Positions 1 through 5,477 of a stretch of 5,514 bases of DNA are shown here, piece after piece. Made by a program: the position numbers and the translations under genes. Each line of letters opens with the position of its first letter. The first letter of the stretch is position 1. This DNA comes from Desulfobacteraceae bacterium. Lineage in GTDB: Bacteria; Desulfobacterota; Desulfobacteria; Desulfobacterales; SURF-7. The stretch spans positions 1-5,514 of the forward strand of contig JAUXBD010000130.1 in NCBI GenBank assembly GCA_030619585.1. The letters are read 5' to 3'. A model generated the notes under the pieces. That model had not been told where the DNA came from and searched no databases. It saw nothing but the letters and a program-made list of their open reading frames with translations.

Positions 1-310
1 CCAGACGATCTCTTGAAGCGGCTATGGTCGTGCTTTCCTGAAAAGTAAAAAGCAGCATTCCCGCTTCAATGTTTTTTATCCTCATCTGAAGATCTATGTT
101 CATGTCATCTTTTTTTGATCCAAGGTATCTTACCTTTCCGTTCTGGTCCTTGCCGATAATCATGCATGGACCATTGGGCTCAATTCCAAGGGAAAATTTG
201 AAATTTGCAGGCATGGATTCAAACTCTTTTTTTACGGACTTATCAACTTTGGCTGCAGCCTGAATTGCCCTTCCCACAAACCAGAGCATAATGGTAAGAT
301 AGATCCGCTT
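1..310 (-). other. SCP2-like domain fused to the AOR (partial)
   Basis: This is the coding segment for residues about 645-747 of the AOR-family protein, beyond the normal family end near residue 620 and a short linker. It has the SCP2 pattern: an amphipathic helix (AIQAAAKVDKSVKKEF, 659-674), a beta segment (NFKFSLGIEPNGPCMII, 680-696), a DGKV-like turn (NGKVRYLGS, 701-709), then VDLQMRIKNIEAGMLLFTFQ (716-735) and ASRDRL before the window edge, where SCP2 domains normally continue into a final strand with a GD motif. SCP2 domains form a hydrophobic cavity for lipids or acyl-CoA. The assignment is by pattern only, and the domain is incomplete here. Confidence 0.68.
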
Positions 311-2242
311 AAACGGTTTTCCTCCAGGTGTTACTATATTAAAATCCTTGCTGCCGTAACTTTCTTCTCCATTTTCTGAAGTTTTGATTCCAAGTTTTCT
401 AAGAGTGGCTATGGTAGGAATGCCGTTTCCGTCATATCCTCTTATTTTATAGTATTCGCTTAACATTTTATTAAGGGGAACCGTGCGTTTTTTTGGATCG
501 GATGTTCTGCCCTCGTTAAGGAAACGACCGGGAAGAGTGTCATCTTTTCTGCAGATTCCCTCTTTTGTGTTCATAAGACGCTCTAACGTGTGTATTCTGT
601 CTCCTGCTTCAAGAAACGCCCACTGGGACATCTTTATGCCGGTCACACCGCTGAATAATTTTGAAAAAACGCTTATGTCCATCAACATTATGGCAATGTC
701 CGGCATATTCTGCATAAGCAGACGCAAAGTAAATTTTGGTGAAAATTTCACCAAAGGTGGTTCCAGTACATAAGCGTAAGATGTAAACTGGCATGTTTGA
801 AGAGAGTTAACCCCGGCATAGAGTTTTTCAAAAAAGCGTACAAACTTTGCCTTGGCCCTTGTTGTATATGGGTTTAAATAACCAAAGGCAACCTCAAGGG
901 CAAAGGTGGTAGATGAAAGGTGGCATGCACCTCGGTTGGCAACTGCATAGGAGAGCCCCTGACCCCAGGAACCCCTTGGGTCGTATGCTGCCATTTCAAG
1001 CCCTTTAATATGGATGGCGAACTCTTTGCCGCCGTATTTCTCAGACAGCCATCTGGTGCCGTTTGCCATCTCGTCGCCAAAGTCCTTTCTATTAGCAATA
1101 TCTTTTAAAGCATCGAAGACACCTTCAGAAGATCCAAAGCAAAGAGAGGTTTTGATAAAACCTTTTTCCCCGGCTTCCATAACATAGGCCAGAATAGCTC
1201 CGGCTGAGATTGTGTCTATCCCTATGAGACCGCAGATATCGTTCCACTGGGTAATGATATCCGTATCAAAGATTCCAAGATTGGGTCCCAGGAGCCCGAT
1301 TGTTTCATATTCGGGAATCTGATGTACGGAGCCATCCTTATAGGTTCCCTTGTGTCCGCAACGTATGTGGCAGGGTTTACAGGTGCTGTGCTTTGTGTCA
1401 TACTTTCCCTGCATTGCTTCTCCTGATACCCTGACAGCCTGTTCATGGGCCCCTTTTTGAAAGTTGTTCACAGGAAGCAGGCCCGCTTCATTGCACCATT
1501 TCACATGGGAACTGGTGCCGAAATCACGATATGCCCGGGAGGTTACCTCGTTTTGATTGATGTAACTTTTTGCCCGGTTTTTTGCTTTCTTAAACTTTAC
1601 AGGATCTTTAGGAATGATTCTGTAGGCGCCCCCTGTTGCGACAACTGCTTTCAGGTTTTTTGAGCCCATAACGGCTCCCATGCCGCCACGCCCTAAATAC
1701 CTGTGACCGGATGCAATATTGGCGATGCTGACCTTGTTCTCCCCTGCAGGCCCGATAGCAATGACGCCTTTTTTCCCATCAGGATTGATTGTATCCTGAG
1801 TTTGCCTGGTATCCATCCCCCATATATGGGATGCGTCTTCAAATTTAACCCCGTTTTCATCGATTGTAAGAAAGGTAGGGGACTCTGATTTTCCAAAAAT
1901 AAGAAGACCGTCATAACCGGCTGTTTTATAGGACATTCCAAAAGGGCCGCCACAGGAAGATGATAGCATTATACCTGTAAGAGGAGATTTTGTGACTGCT
2001 GAAAAACGACCTGAACATGAGGCCCCGGTTCCCATCAGTACACCCATCATAAAAGCCAGGTAGTTTTCCTCTCCCAGAGGGTCTACACCGGGTTTTAACC
2101 GGTCATACAGAAGTTTTAAGCCAAGGCCTTTAGCCCCCAGGTATGCCCGCCGATCTTCATCAGAGACGAAGAACTCATTAACCTCTTTTTTTGTCAGATT
2201 CACCTCTATAATACGGTTGCTGGTTCCTATAATTTCCTTCAT
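1..2242 (-). CDS. Aldehyde ferredoxin oxidoreductase family protein with C-terminal SCP2-like domain (3' end beyond window)
   Basis: The frame is open from the ATG at 2242-2240 to the left edge (747 complete codons, no stop), so the protein is partial at its C-terminus. The start is supported by AAGGAG five bases upstream. Residues 1-205 match the AOR N-terminal tungstopterin domain, with RFSAVTKSPLTG (79-90), IGPAGENK (163-170) and HRYLGRGGMGAVMGSKNLKA (180-199). C288, C291 and C295 (CKPCHIRC) and C484 (SLQTCQF) are the expected ligands of the single [4Fe-4S] cluster. Other family motifs are PEYET (310-314), GIDTI (341-345) and YDPRGSWGQGLSYAVANRGA (420-439) followed by C440 and H441. The AOR part ends near residue 620 (EYYKIRGYDGNGIPT at 596-610), the usual family length. 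Residues about 645-747 resemble an SCP2 fold. Known AORs are cytoplasmic and oxidise aldehydes to acids with ferredoxin; BamB-type relatives act on aromatic acyl-CoA. Which reaction applies here is unknown. Oddity: N479 stands where an aspartate is usual in the D-x-x-G-x-C pterin motif. Confidence 0.93.
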   Translation of the reverse strand, partial: MKEIIGTSNRIIEVNLTKKEVNEFFVSDEDRRAYLGAKGLGLKLLYDRLKPGVDPLGEENYLAFMMGVLMGTGASCSGRFSAVTKSPLTGIMLSSSCGGPFGMSYKTAGYDGLLIFGKSESPTFLTIDENGVKFEDASHIWGMDTRQTQDTINPDGKKGVIAIGPAGENKVSIANIASGHRYLGRGGMGAVMGSKNLKAVVATGGAYRIIPKDPVKFKKAKNRAKSYINQNEVTSRAYRDFGTSSHVKWCNEAGLLPVNNFQKGAHEQAVRVSGEAMQGKYDTKHSTCKPCHIRCGHKGTYKDGSVHQIPEYETIGLLGPNLGIFDTDIITQWNDICGLIGIDTISAGAILAYVMEAGEKGFIKTSLCFGSSEGVFDALKDIANRKDFGDEMANGTRWLSEKYGGKEFAIHIKGLEMAAYDPRGSWGQGLSYAVANRGACHLSSTTFALEVAFGYLNPYTTRAKAKFVRFFEKLYAGVNSLQTCQFTSYAYVLEPPLVKFSPKFTLRLLMQNMPDIAIMLMDISVFSKLFSGVTGIKMSQWAFLEAGDRIHTLERLMNTKEGICRKDDTLPGRFLNEGRTSDPKKRTVPLNKMLSEYYKIRGYDGNGIPTIATLRKLGIKTSENGEESYGSKDFNIVTPGGKPFKRIYLTIMLWFVGRAIQAAAKVDKSVKKEFESMPANFKFSLGIEPNGPCMIIGKDQNGKVRYLGSKKDDMNIDLQMRIKNIEAGMLLFTFQESTTIAASRDRL

Positions 2243-2247
2243 GTTTT

Positions 2248-2253
2248 CTCCTT
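2248..2253 (-). promoter_or_regulatory. Ribosome binding site of the AOR gene
   Basis: On the minus strand the sequence reads AAGGAG followed by a five-base spacer and ATG. This is a strong Shine-Dalgarno match and settles the start codon at 2242. Confidence 0.8.
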
Positions 2254-2270
2254 AACTGCAGGAAAGTTGT

Positions 2271-2298
2271 GTTTGAGGTTGGAGGTTATAGGTTAGAG
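2271..2298. repeat. Heptamer short tandem repeat, four units
   Basis: Four consecutive 7-bp units start at 2271, 2278, 2285 and 2292. Their plus-strand consensus is GTTNGAG, and the third unit deviates (GTTATAG). Two further G residues begin a possible decayed fifth unit. The array lies in the 5' leader of the AOR gene, about 30 bases upstream of its start codon. Its role is unknown; similar degenerate heptamer arrays occur between genes in several bacterial groups. Confidence 0.7.
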
Positions 2299-2317
2299 GG
2301 AAAAAAGGCTCATAACT

Positions 2318-2515
2318 TCAATCAGGTGAGTAAGCGGGCGTCCCATCTTGTTCCACATCGGAAATAACGTCCCATTCCTCCATTCGGGTTAGCCACTTTA
2401 ATCCAAATCCGGTTGTTTTGCAAAAAGATTCTTTTCCTTTTACCTTTTTGGAAAAGAGTCTGTCAATAGGCCTGAAATATTCGTTTGGAAATTGAAAAGA
2501 TGATTGCTCCGACAA
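2318..2515 (-). pseudogene. Possible N-terminal relic of a MerR-like HTH regulator
   Basis: This is a 65-codon frame that can only begin at a TTG (2515-2513), with no clear Shine-Dalgarno site and no in-frame ATG or GTG upstream before a stop. The peptide looks like real protein: PNEYFRPIDRLFSKK (residues 10-24), then FCKTTGFGLKWLTRMEEWDV (31-50) and DGTPAYSPD (57-65). The last two resemble the helix-turn-helix and wing of a MerR-type DNA-binding domain, which would normally be followed by more protein. Here a TGA follows at once, and the sequence beyond it runs into the heptamer repeat and the AOR start. I infer a truncated regulator gene. It could instead be a tiny expressed HTH protein or a chance frame. 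The MerR resemblance is from memory of the pattern and is not strong. Confidence 0.38.
2426..2461. repeat. 12-bp inverted repeat with 12-base loop
   Basis: The arms AGATTCTTTTCC (2426-2437) and GGAAAAGAGTCT (2450-2461) are complementary at 11 of 12 positions; the remaining pair is a U-G wobble in plus-strand RNA (a C-A mismatch in minus-strand RNA). The loop is a pyrimidine-rich 12 bases. No T-run follows on the plus strand, so it is not a standard intrinsic terminator. It lies inside the putative HTH relic, so coding sequence with skewed composition could produce it by chance. Confidence 0.5.
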
Positions 2516-2518
2516 TTA

Positions 2519-2547
2519 TTGTTTTTTATGCTTTTTTAATCTATATG
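2519..2547 (+). promoter_or_regulatory. Weak candidate promoter for the acyl-CoA dehydrogenase operon
   Basis: TTGTTT (2519-2524) and TATATG (2542-2547) are separated by 17 bases and match the sigma-70 -35 and -10 hexamers at three and four of six positions. The stretch between is AT-rich. Transcription would begin near 2554, inside the adjacent palindrome, which suits repressor control. The match is poor and other AT-rich hexamers nearby would score similarly. Confidence 0.25.
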
Positions 2548-2553
2548 GTTATG

Positions 2554-2571
2554 CATGTAGTAAATTACATG
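2554..2571. promoter_or_regulatory. Candidate operator palindrome upstream of the acyl-CoA dehydrogenase operon
   Basis: CATGTAGTAAATTACATG has perfect 6-bp arms (CATGTA/TACATG) around six central bases. It lies about 60 bases before the start codon, just downstream of the candidate promoter. A second, weaker palindrome-like element, GTATGTAACTAACTATAC (2583-2600, 4-bp arms), follows 11 bases later and shares the TGTA and TAAC/TTAC elements. Palindromes of this size are typical binding sites for TetR- or GntR-type repressors that control acyl-CoA genes, but no regulator is identified here. Confidence 0.4.
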
Positions 2572-2615
2572 AAAAGCACTAAGTATGTAACTAACTATAC
2601 GAAATAATTTAAATT

Positions 2616-2622
2616 AAAGGAG
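2616..2622 (+). promoter_or_regulatory. Ribosome binding site of the acyl-CoA dehydrogenase gene
   Basis: AAAGGAG sits seven bases before the ATG at 2630. It is a near-perfect Shine-Dalgarno site and fixes the start codon. Confidence 0.8.
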
Positions 2623-2629
2623 TATTCAT

Positions 2630-4447
2630 ATGGTACAGGAAATAGCCGACAGAAGAGATATCGATTTTGTTCTTTGGGAACAGATGGAATGTGAGGAGAT
2701 CTGCAAGAATGATAGATACGCCGAGTTTAATAAAAAGACTTGTGAAATGACACTTACCGAAGCCCGGAAACTTGCCATCAAAGAGGTGCTTCCCACCATG
2801 GGCGAGGGGGATGAGCAGGGCGTACGTTATGATAAGGGGACAGTAAAAGTACCTGATTGTTTCCACAGGGTCCATAAACTCATTTTGGAAGGTGAATGGG
2901 GAAGCCTTGGCGTGGAGACAGAGATGGGAGGGCAGGGCGCGCCGGAATTTCTACATGCCGCAGTTGCCGAATATTTCATGGGAGCTAACTGGCCGTTATA
3001 TGCATATATTGAGTTGGGAAACGGAACAGCAGAGATGATCTACAAATATGGTTCCAAAGATCAGATTGACACCTACGTTCCGGAACTTATCTCCGGAAAA
3101 TGGGGCGGCACAATGCTTCTTACAGAATCAGAAGCAGGAAGCGATGTGGGCGCCCTAACCACAACAGCGGTAAAAAACCCTGACGGAACATACTCACTTA
3201 CCGGCAACAAGCTCTTTATCACCAATGGCGAATATGATCTTTGTGATAATATTATACACCCTGTGCTGGCAAGAATCGAAGGCGATCCTCAGGGTACCAA
3301 GGGTATATCAATCTTCATAGTTCCAAAATATTTTGTAAATGAAGACAAAAGCCTTGGAGAGCAAAACGATATAATATGTACCGGAACCGAGGAAAAACAC
3401 GGAATCCATGCCAGTGCAACCTGCAGCATGACCCTTGGCAGCAAAGGAAACTGCATAGGGTATCTTTTAGGCAACCAGTGTGCGGGCATAAAGATTATGT
3501 TCAACATGATGAATGGTGCGCGCATGGCTACCGGCCTGCAGGGGCTTTCCTGTGCTTCGTCTTCATATTTGCTTGCACTGAACTATGCAAGGGAGCGTAT
3601 ACAGGGCAAAGACCTTCTTAGTTTTGGAGACGCCTCCGCTCCTTCTGTGCCCATCATTAAACATCCTGATGTGAGACGAAACCTTCTGAAGATGAAATCT
3701 TATGTTAGCGGAATGCGAAGTTTTTTCTATTATATGACCAAGATCGGAACTATAGCCCATCTTTCCGATGATGAGAAAGAGAGAAAGAACAATGAATCTC
3801 TGTTTGACATGCTTACGCCCCTTATTAAATGCTACTTAGGCGATAAAGGATATGAGGTATGCGTTGATGCCATCCAAATTTTTGGAGGTGCAGGATACAC
3901 AAAGGACTATCTCGTGGAACAGTATGCAAGGGATTGCAAGATAACATCAATTTATGAGGGCACAAGCGGCATACAGGCACTGGACCTTTTAGGAAGAAAA
4001 TTGGGAATGAATGATGGTAAAACTTTTGGCGCATTAATAGGTAAAATCCTAAAAACTGCTGCAAAGGCAAAAGAAGTTGAAGGTATGGCTGAACTTGCAA
4101 CAGAAGTTGAAATGGTGGCAACTCGTTTGGGAGAAGTGGCCATGCATATGGGCAAAACAGCCATGTCTTCCGATGTAAAGGTTGCTTTTGCACACTCTCT
4201 TCCTTTTCTTTATGTGGTTGGTGATACAATCATGGCATGGATGAACCTTTGGAGGGCCATGGTTGCGGCCCCGAAACTTGCTGCAGGACCTAAGAAAAAA
4301 GATGCTGCCTTTTATGAAGGAGAGATTAAGACGGCAGAGTTTTTTATTAATACCATCCTTCCAAAAACCAAAGGAGAGATGGATTCTATTTTAAAAACAT
4401 GCCCGGCAGCCATGGAGATTTCAGACGATGCTTTTGGCGGATTATAA
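2630..4447 (+). CDS. Long-form acyl-CoA dehydrogenase (about 600-residue, DmdC-like family)
   Basis: This 605-residue flavoprotein is predicted to catalyse FAD-dependent alpha,beta-dehydrogenation of an acyl-CoA thioester in the cytoplasm, passing electrons to an electron-transfer flavoprotein. Residues 1-60 form the N-terminal extension of the long subfamily (DIDFVLWEQM at 10-19). The dehydrogenase core follows: LLTESEAGSDVGAL (163-176) and LTGNKLFITNGEYD (190-203) are FAD/substrate motifs, and GTKGISIFIVPK (222-233) and EEKHGIHASATCSM (254-267) are subfamily blocks. QIFGGAGYTKDYLVEQYARD (416-435) leads to IYEGTSGIQALDLLGRK (441-457), where E443 is the expected catalytic base. Residues about 475-600 are the extra C-terminal helical domain of the long type. 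Length fits the family, which includes 3-methylmercaptopropionyl-CoA dehydrogenase (DmdC), so the protein appears intact. H257 lies where I would expect a methionine in the KMGIHGS-type block. The substrate cannot be predicted. It is the first gene of a probable two-gene operon with the hydratase. Confidence 0.95.
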   Translation: MVQEIADRRDIDFVLWEQMECEEICKNDRYAEFNKKTCEMTLTEARKLAIKEVLPTMGEGDEQGVRYDKGTVKVPDCFHRVHKLILEGEWGSLGVETEMGGQGAPEFLHAAVAEYFMGANWPLYAYIELGNGTAEMIYKYGSKDQIDTYVPELISGKWGGTMLLTESEAGSDVGALTTTAVKNPDGTYSLTGNKLFITNGEYDLCDNIIHPVLARIEGDPQGTKGISIFIVPKYFVNEDKSLGEQNDIICTGTEEKHGIHASATCSMTLGSKGNCIGYLLGNQCAGIKIMFNMMNGARMATGLQGLSCASSSYLLALNYARERIQGKDLLSFGDASAPSVPIIKHPDVRRNLLKMKSYVSGMRSFFYYMTKIGTIAHLSDDEKERKNNESLFDMLTPLIKCYLGDKGYEVCVDAIQIFGGAGYTKDYLVEQYARDCKITSIYEGTSGIQALDLLGRKLGMNDGKTFGALIGKILKTAAKAKEVEGMAELATEVEMVATRLGEVAMHMGKTAMSSDVKVAFAHSLPFLYVVGDTIMAWMNLWRAMVAAPKLAAGPKKKDAAFYEGEIKTAEFFINTILPKTKGEMDSILKTCPAAMEISDDAFGGL

Positions 4448-4449
4448 AA

Positions 4450-4455
4450 AAGGAG
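4450..4455 (+). promoter_or_regulatory. Ribosome binding site of the enoyl-CoA hydratase gene
   Basis: AAGGAG lies in the 15-base gap after the dehydrogenase stop codon, seven bases before the ATG at 4463. It supports both the chosen start and co-transcription with independent translation initiation. Confidence 0.8.
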
Positions 4456-4462
4456 AGACGAT

Positions 4463-5233
4463 ATGGGATATGAAAATATAGATATTGAAAAAAAAGATCA
4501 TATTGGCATTATTACTATCAATCATCCACCGGTAAACACCTGGAATCTTGCTACAATAGAAGAGTTTGAAGATGCTGTTACTGATATGGAAAACGATAAA
4601 TCCGTAAGGGTGGTAATCATAACCGGTGCCGGTGAAAAATGTTTTTCAGCAGGCTTTGATATCAGTGACGCAGGAAATACTGCCAAGATAGCTCCAATAG
4701 GCCGTAGAACATGGAGGAAACTGGACCGTTTTGCCAAGCCGGTAATAGCAGCCATTAACGGGTTTGCCCTGGGAGGCGGACTGGAGCTGGCTTTATCCTG
4801 CCATTTTAGAATAATGGTTGATGCGCCAAAAGCAAAGATAGGCTTAACCGAACTTAACCTGGGTATCATTCCCGGTTGGGGAGGAACGCAGCGACTTACA
4901 ATGGTTGTCGGAAAGGCAAAAGCCCTTGATATGATGCTTTTCAGCAAAAAGATAGGTGCATTAGAAGCATTGGATATGGGCCTTATAAACTTGGTATCCA
5001 CACCTGAAAAACTTATGGATGACACACTGGAATTTGCACAAAAGCTTGCCCAAAGACCGCCTGTTGCTGTGAGTTACGTATTAAAAGCGATCTCTGCCGG
5101 GATTTATGAAGGGGTGGACAAGGGGTTGGAAATCGAGGTTAAGGGTACCGAAGCTGTTGGCAGCACAAAAGACGCTGTCGAAGGTTTTACTGCATTTCTG
5201 GAAAAACGCGAACCTGTATTTACAGGAGAGTAA
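4463..5233 (+). CDS. Enoyl-CoA hydratase/isomerase family protein (crotonase fold)
   Basis: This 256-residue protein has the usual length of a single-domain crotonase and should hydrate a 2-enoyl-CoA to the 3-hydroxyacyl-CoA, the step after the upstream dehydrogenase. The oxyanion-hole segments are present: CFSAGFDI (60-67) and NGFALGGGLELALSC (99-113). Both acid-base glutamates of true hydratases can be placed, E108 in GGGLEL and E130 in GLTELNLGIIPGWGGTQRL (127-145). The C-terminal trimerisation helices follow (EGFTAFLEKREPVF, 240-253). The spacing between E108 and E130 is 22 residues, against 20 in rat mitochondrial hydratase (E144/E164), because of an apparent two-residue insertion near 121-123 (APK). 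Crotonase members also include isomerases, hydrolases and ring-opening enzymes. Retention of both glutamates favours hydratase, but substrate and exact reaction are open. It ends in TAA, and no further gene follows in the window. Confidence 0.93.
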   Translation: MGYENIDIEKKDHIGIITINHPPVNTWNLATIEEFEDAVTDMENDKSVRVVIITGAGEKCFSAGFDISDAGNTAKIAPIGRRTWRKLDRFAKPVIAAINGFALGGGLELALSCHFRIMVDAPKAKIGLTELNLGIIPGWGGTQRLTMVVGKAKALDMMLFSKKIGALEALDMGLINLVSTPEKLMDDTLEFAQKLAQRPPVAVSYVLKAISAGIYEGVDKGLEIEVKGTEAVGSTKDAVEGFTAFLEKREPVFTGE

Positions 5234-5309
5234 AAAACCGAGTCCGGAGAGCTACAGCTTCTTTAACGAATATGTCGCTTCGCTCCATCATTTATAATTA
5301 GCCCGAGGT

Positions 5310-5326
5310 GGGACTGATTCCCTTTT
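5310..5326 (+). terminator. Weak candidate terminator of the acyl-CoA dehydrogenase/hydratase operon
   Basis: GGGA (5310-5313), the loop CTGAT and TCCC (5319-5322) form a 4-bp stem followed directly by TTTT. The position, 76 bases after the hydratase stop, is reasonable. The stem is short and can be extended only by wobble pairs across a mismatch, so a factor-dependent end is equally possible. Confidence 0.3.
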
Positions 5327-5416
5327 CAAAAAATGGCTGCGCTGAAAGTGCGTTTCTCAAGGCACTTCAAACTTCACACTTTTCCTATAATACAGACCTC
5401 GTAATTCATTATGGGA

Positions 5417-5434
5417 AAATGGCTATAACCATTT
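5417..5434. repeat. Inverted repeat, 6-bp arms
   Basis: AAATGG (5417-5422) and CCATTT (5429-5434) are perfectly complementary around the six bases CTATAA. As RNA this is a modest hairpin without a T-run; as DNA it has the size of a dimeric protein-binding site. Chance occurrence in AT-rich sequence is possible. Confidence 0.4.
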
Positions 5435-5444
5435 AAAACACCAT

Positions 5445-5462
5445 CAATTTACATACAAATTG
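5445..5462. repeat. Inverted repeat, 6-bp arms
   Basis: CAATTT (5445-5450) and AAATTG (5457-5462) are perfectly complementary around ACATAC. It begins ten bases after the previous inverted repeat and has the same 6-6-6 layout. It could be an operator for a gene starting to the right of the window, or chance. Confidence 0.4.
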
Positions 5463-5477
5463 GACACAAGGCAAATA

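Larger units (their letters stand above)
2243..2629. other. Divergent intergenic region (387 bp) between the AOR and acyl-CoA dehydrogenase genes
   Basis: This region must contain the promoters for both divergent units. From left to right it holds the AOR ribosome binding site, a heptamer tandem repeat (2271-2298), a short minus-strand frame resembling part of a MerR-like regulator (2318-2515), a long inverted repeat inside that frame (2426-2461), an AT-rich stretch (about 2516-2550), two imperfect palindromes (2554-2600) and the Shine-Dalgarno site of the plus-strand operon (2616-2622). No RNA gene was recognised. No minus-strand promoter could be picked with confidence. Confidence 0.7.

Noticed and set aside
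483..1108. Small plus-strand open frames (62-96 codons) opposite the AOR gene
   Set aside because: They lie antisense to a continuous minus-strand frame full of AOR motifs, have no ribosome sites and resemble no protein.
1222..1953. Short minus-strand frames beginning with ATG in another register within the AOR gene
   Set aside because: They are out-of-frame shadows; the AOR frame reads through the same bases without interruption.
1..2242. Possibility that the AOR gene is broken, because only short frames begin and end inside this stretch
   Set aside because: Direct translation from 2242 gives 747 codons with no stop or frameshift and motifs in order; it only lacks a stop because it leaves the window.
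2243..2629. CRISPR array, riboswitch or tRNA in the intergenic region
   Set aside because: The repeats are only 7 bp and without spacers, and no cloverleaf or recognisable riboswitch core was seen.
3825..4229. 134-codon minus-strand frame
   Set aside because: It is antisense to the C-terminal half of the dehydrogenase and is low-complexity (Leu/Pro/His-rich) with no ribosome site.
4522..5025. 167-codon minus-strand frame
   Set aside because: It is antisense to the hydratase in the register that often stays open opposite coding sequence, and has no family resemblance.
5238..5253. Minus-strand terminator-like CCG-GACT-CGG followed by T residues, just past the hydratase stop
   Set aside because: The stem is only three base pairs, too weak to call, and no convergent gene is visible.
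5106..5297. 63-codon plus-strand frame overlapping the end of the hydratase gene
   Set aside because: It is an out-of-frame shadow of the hydratase that drifts into the non-coding tail, with no ribosome site.
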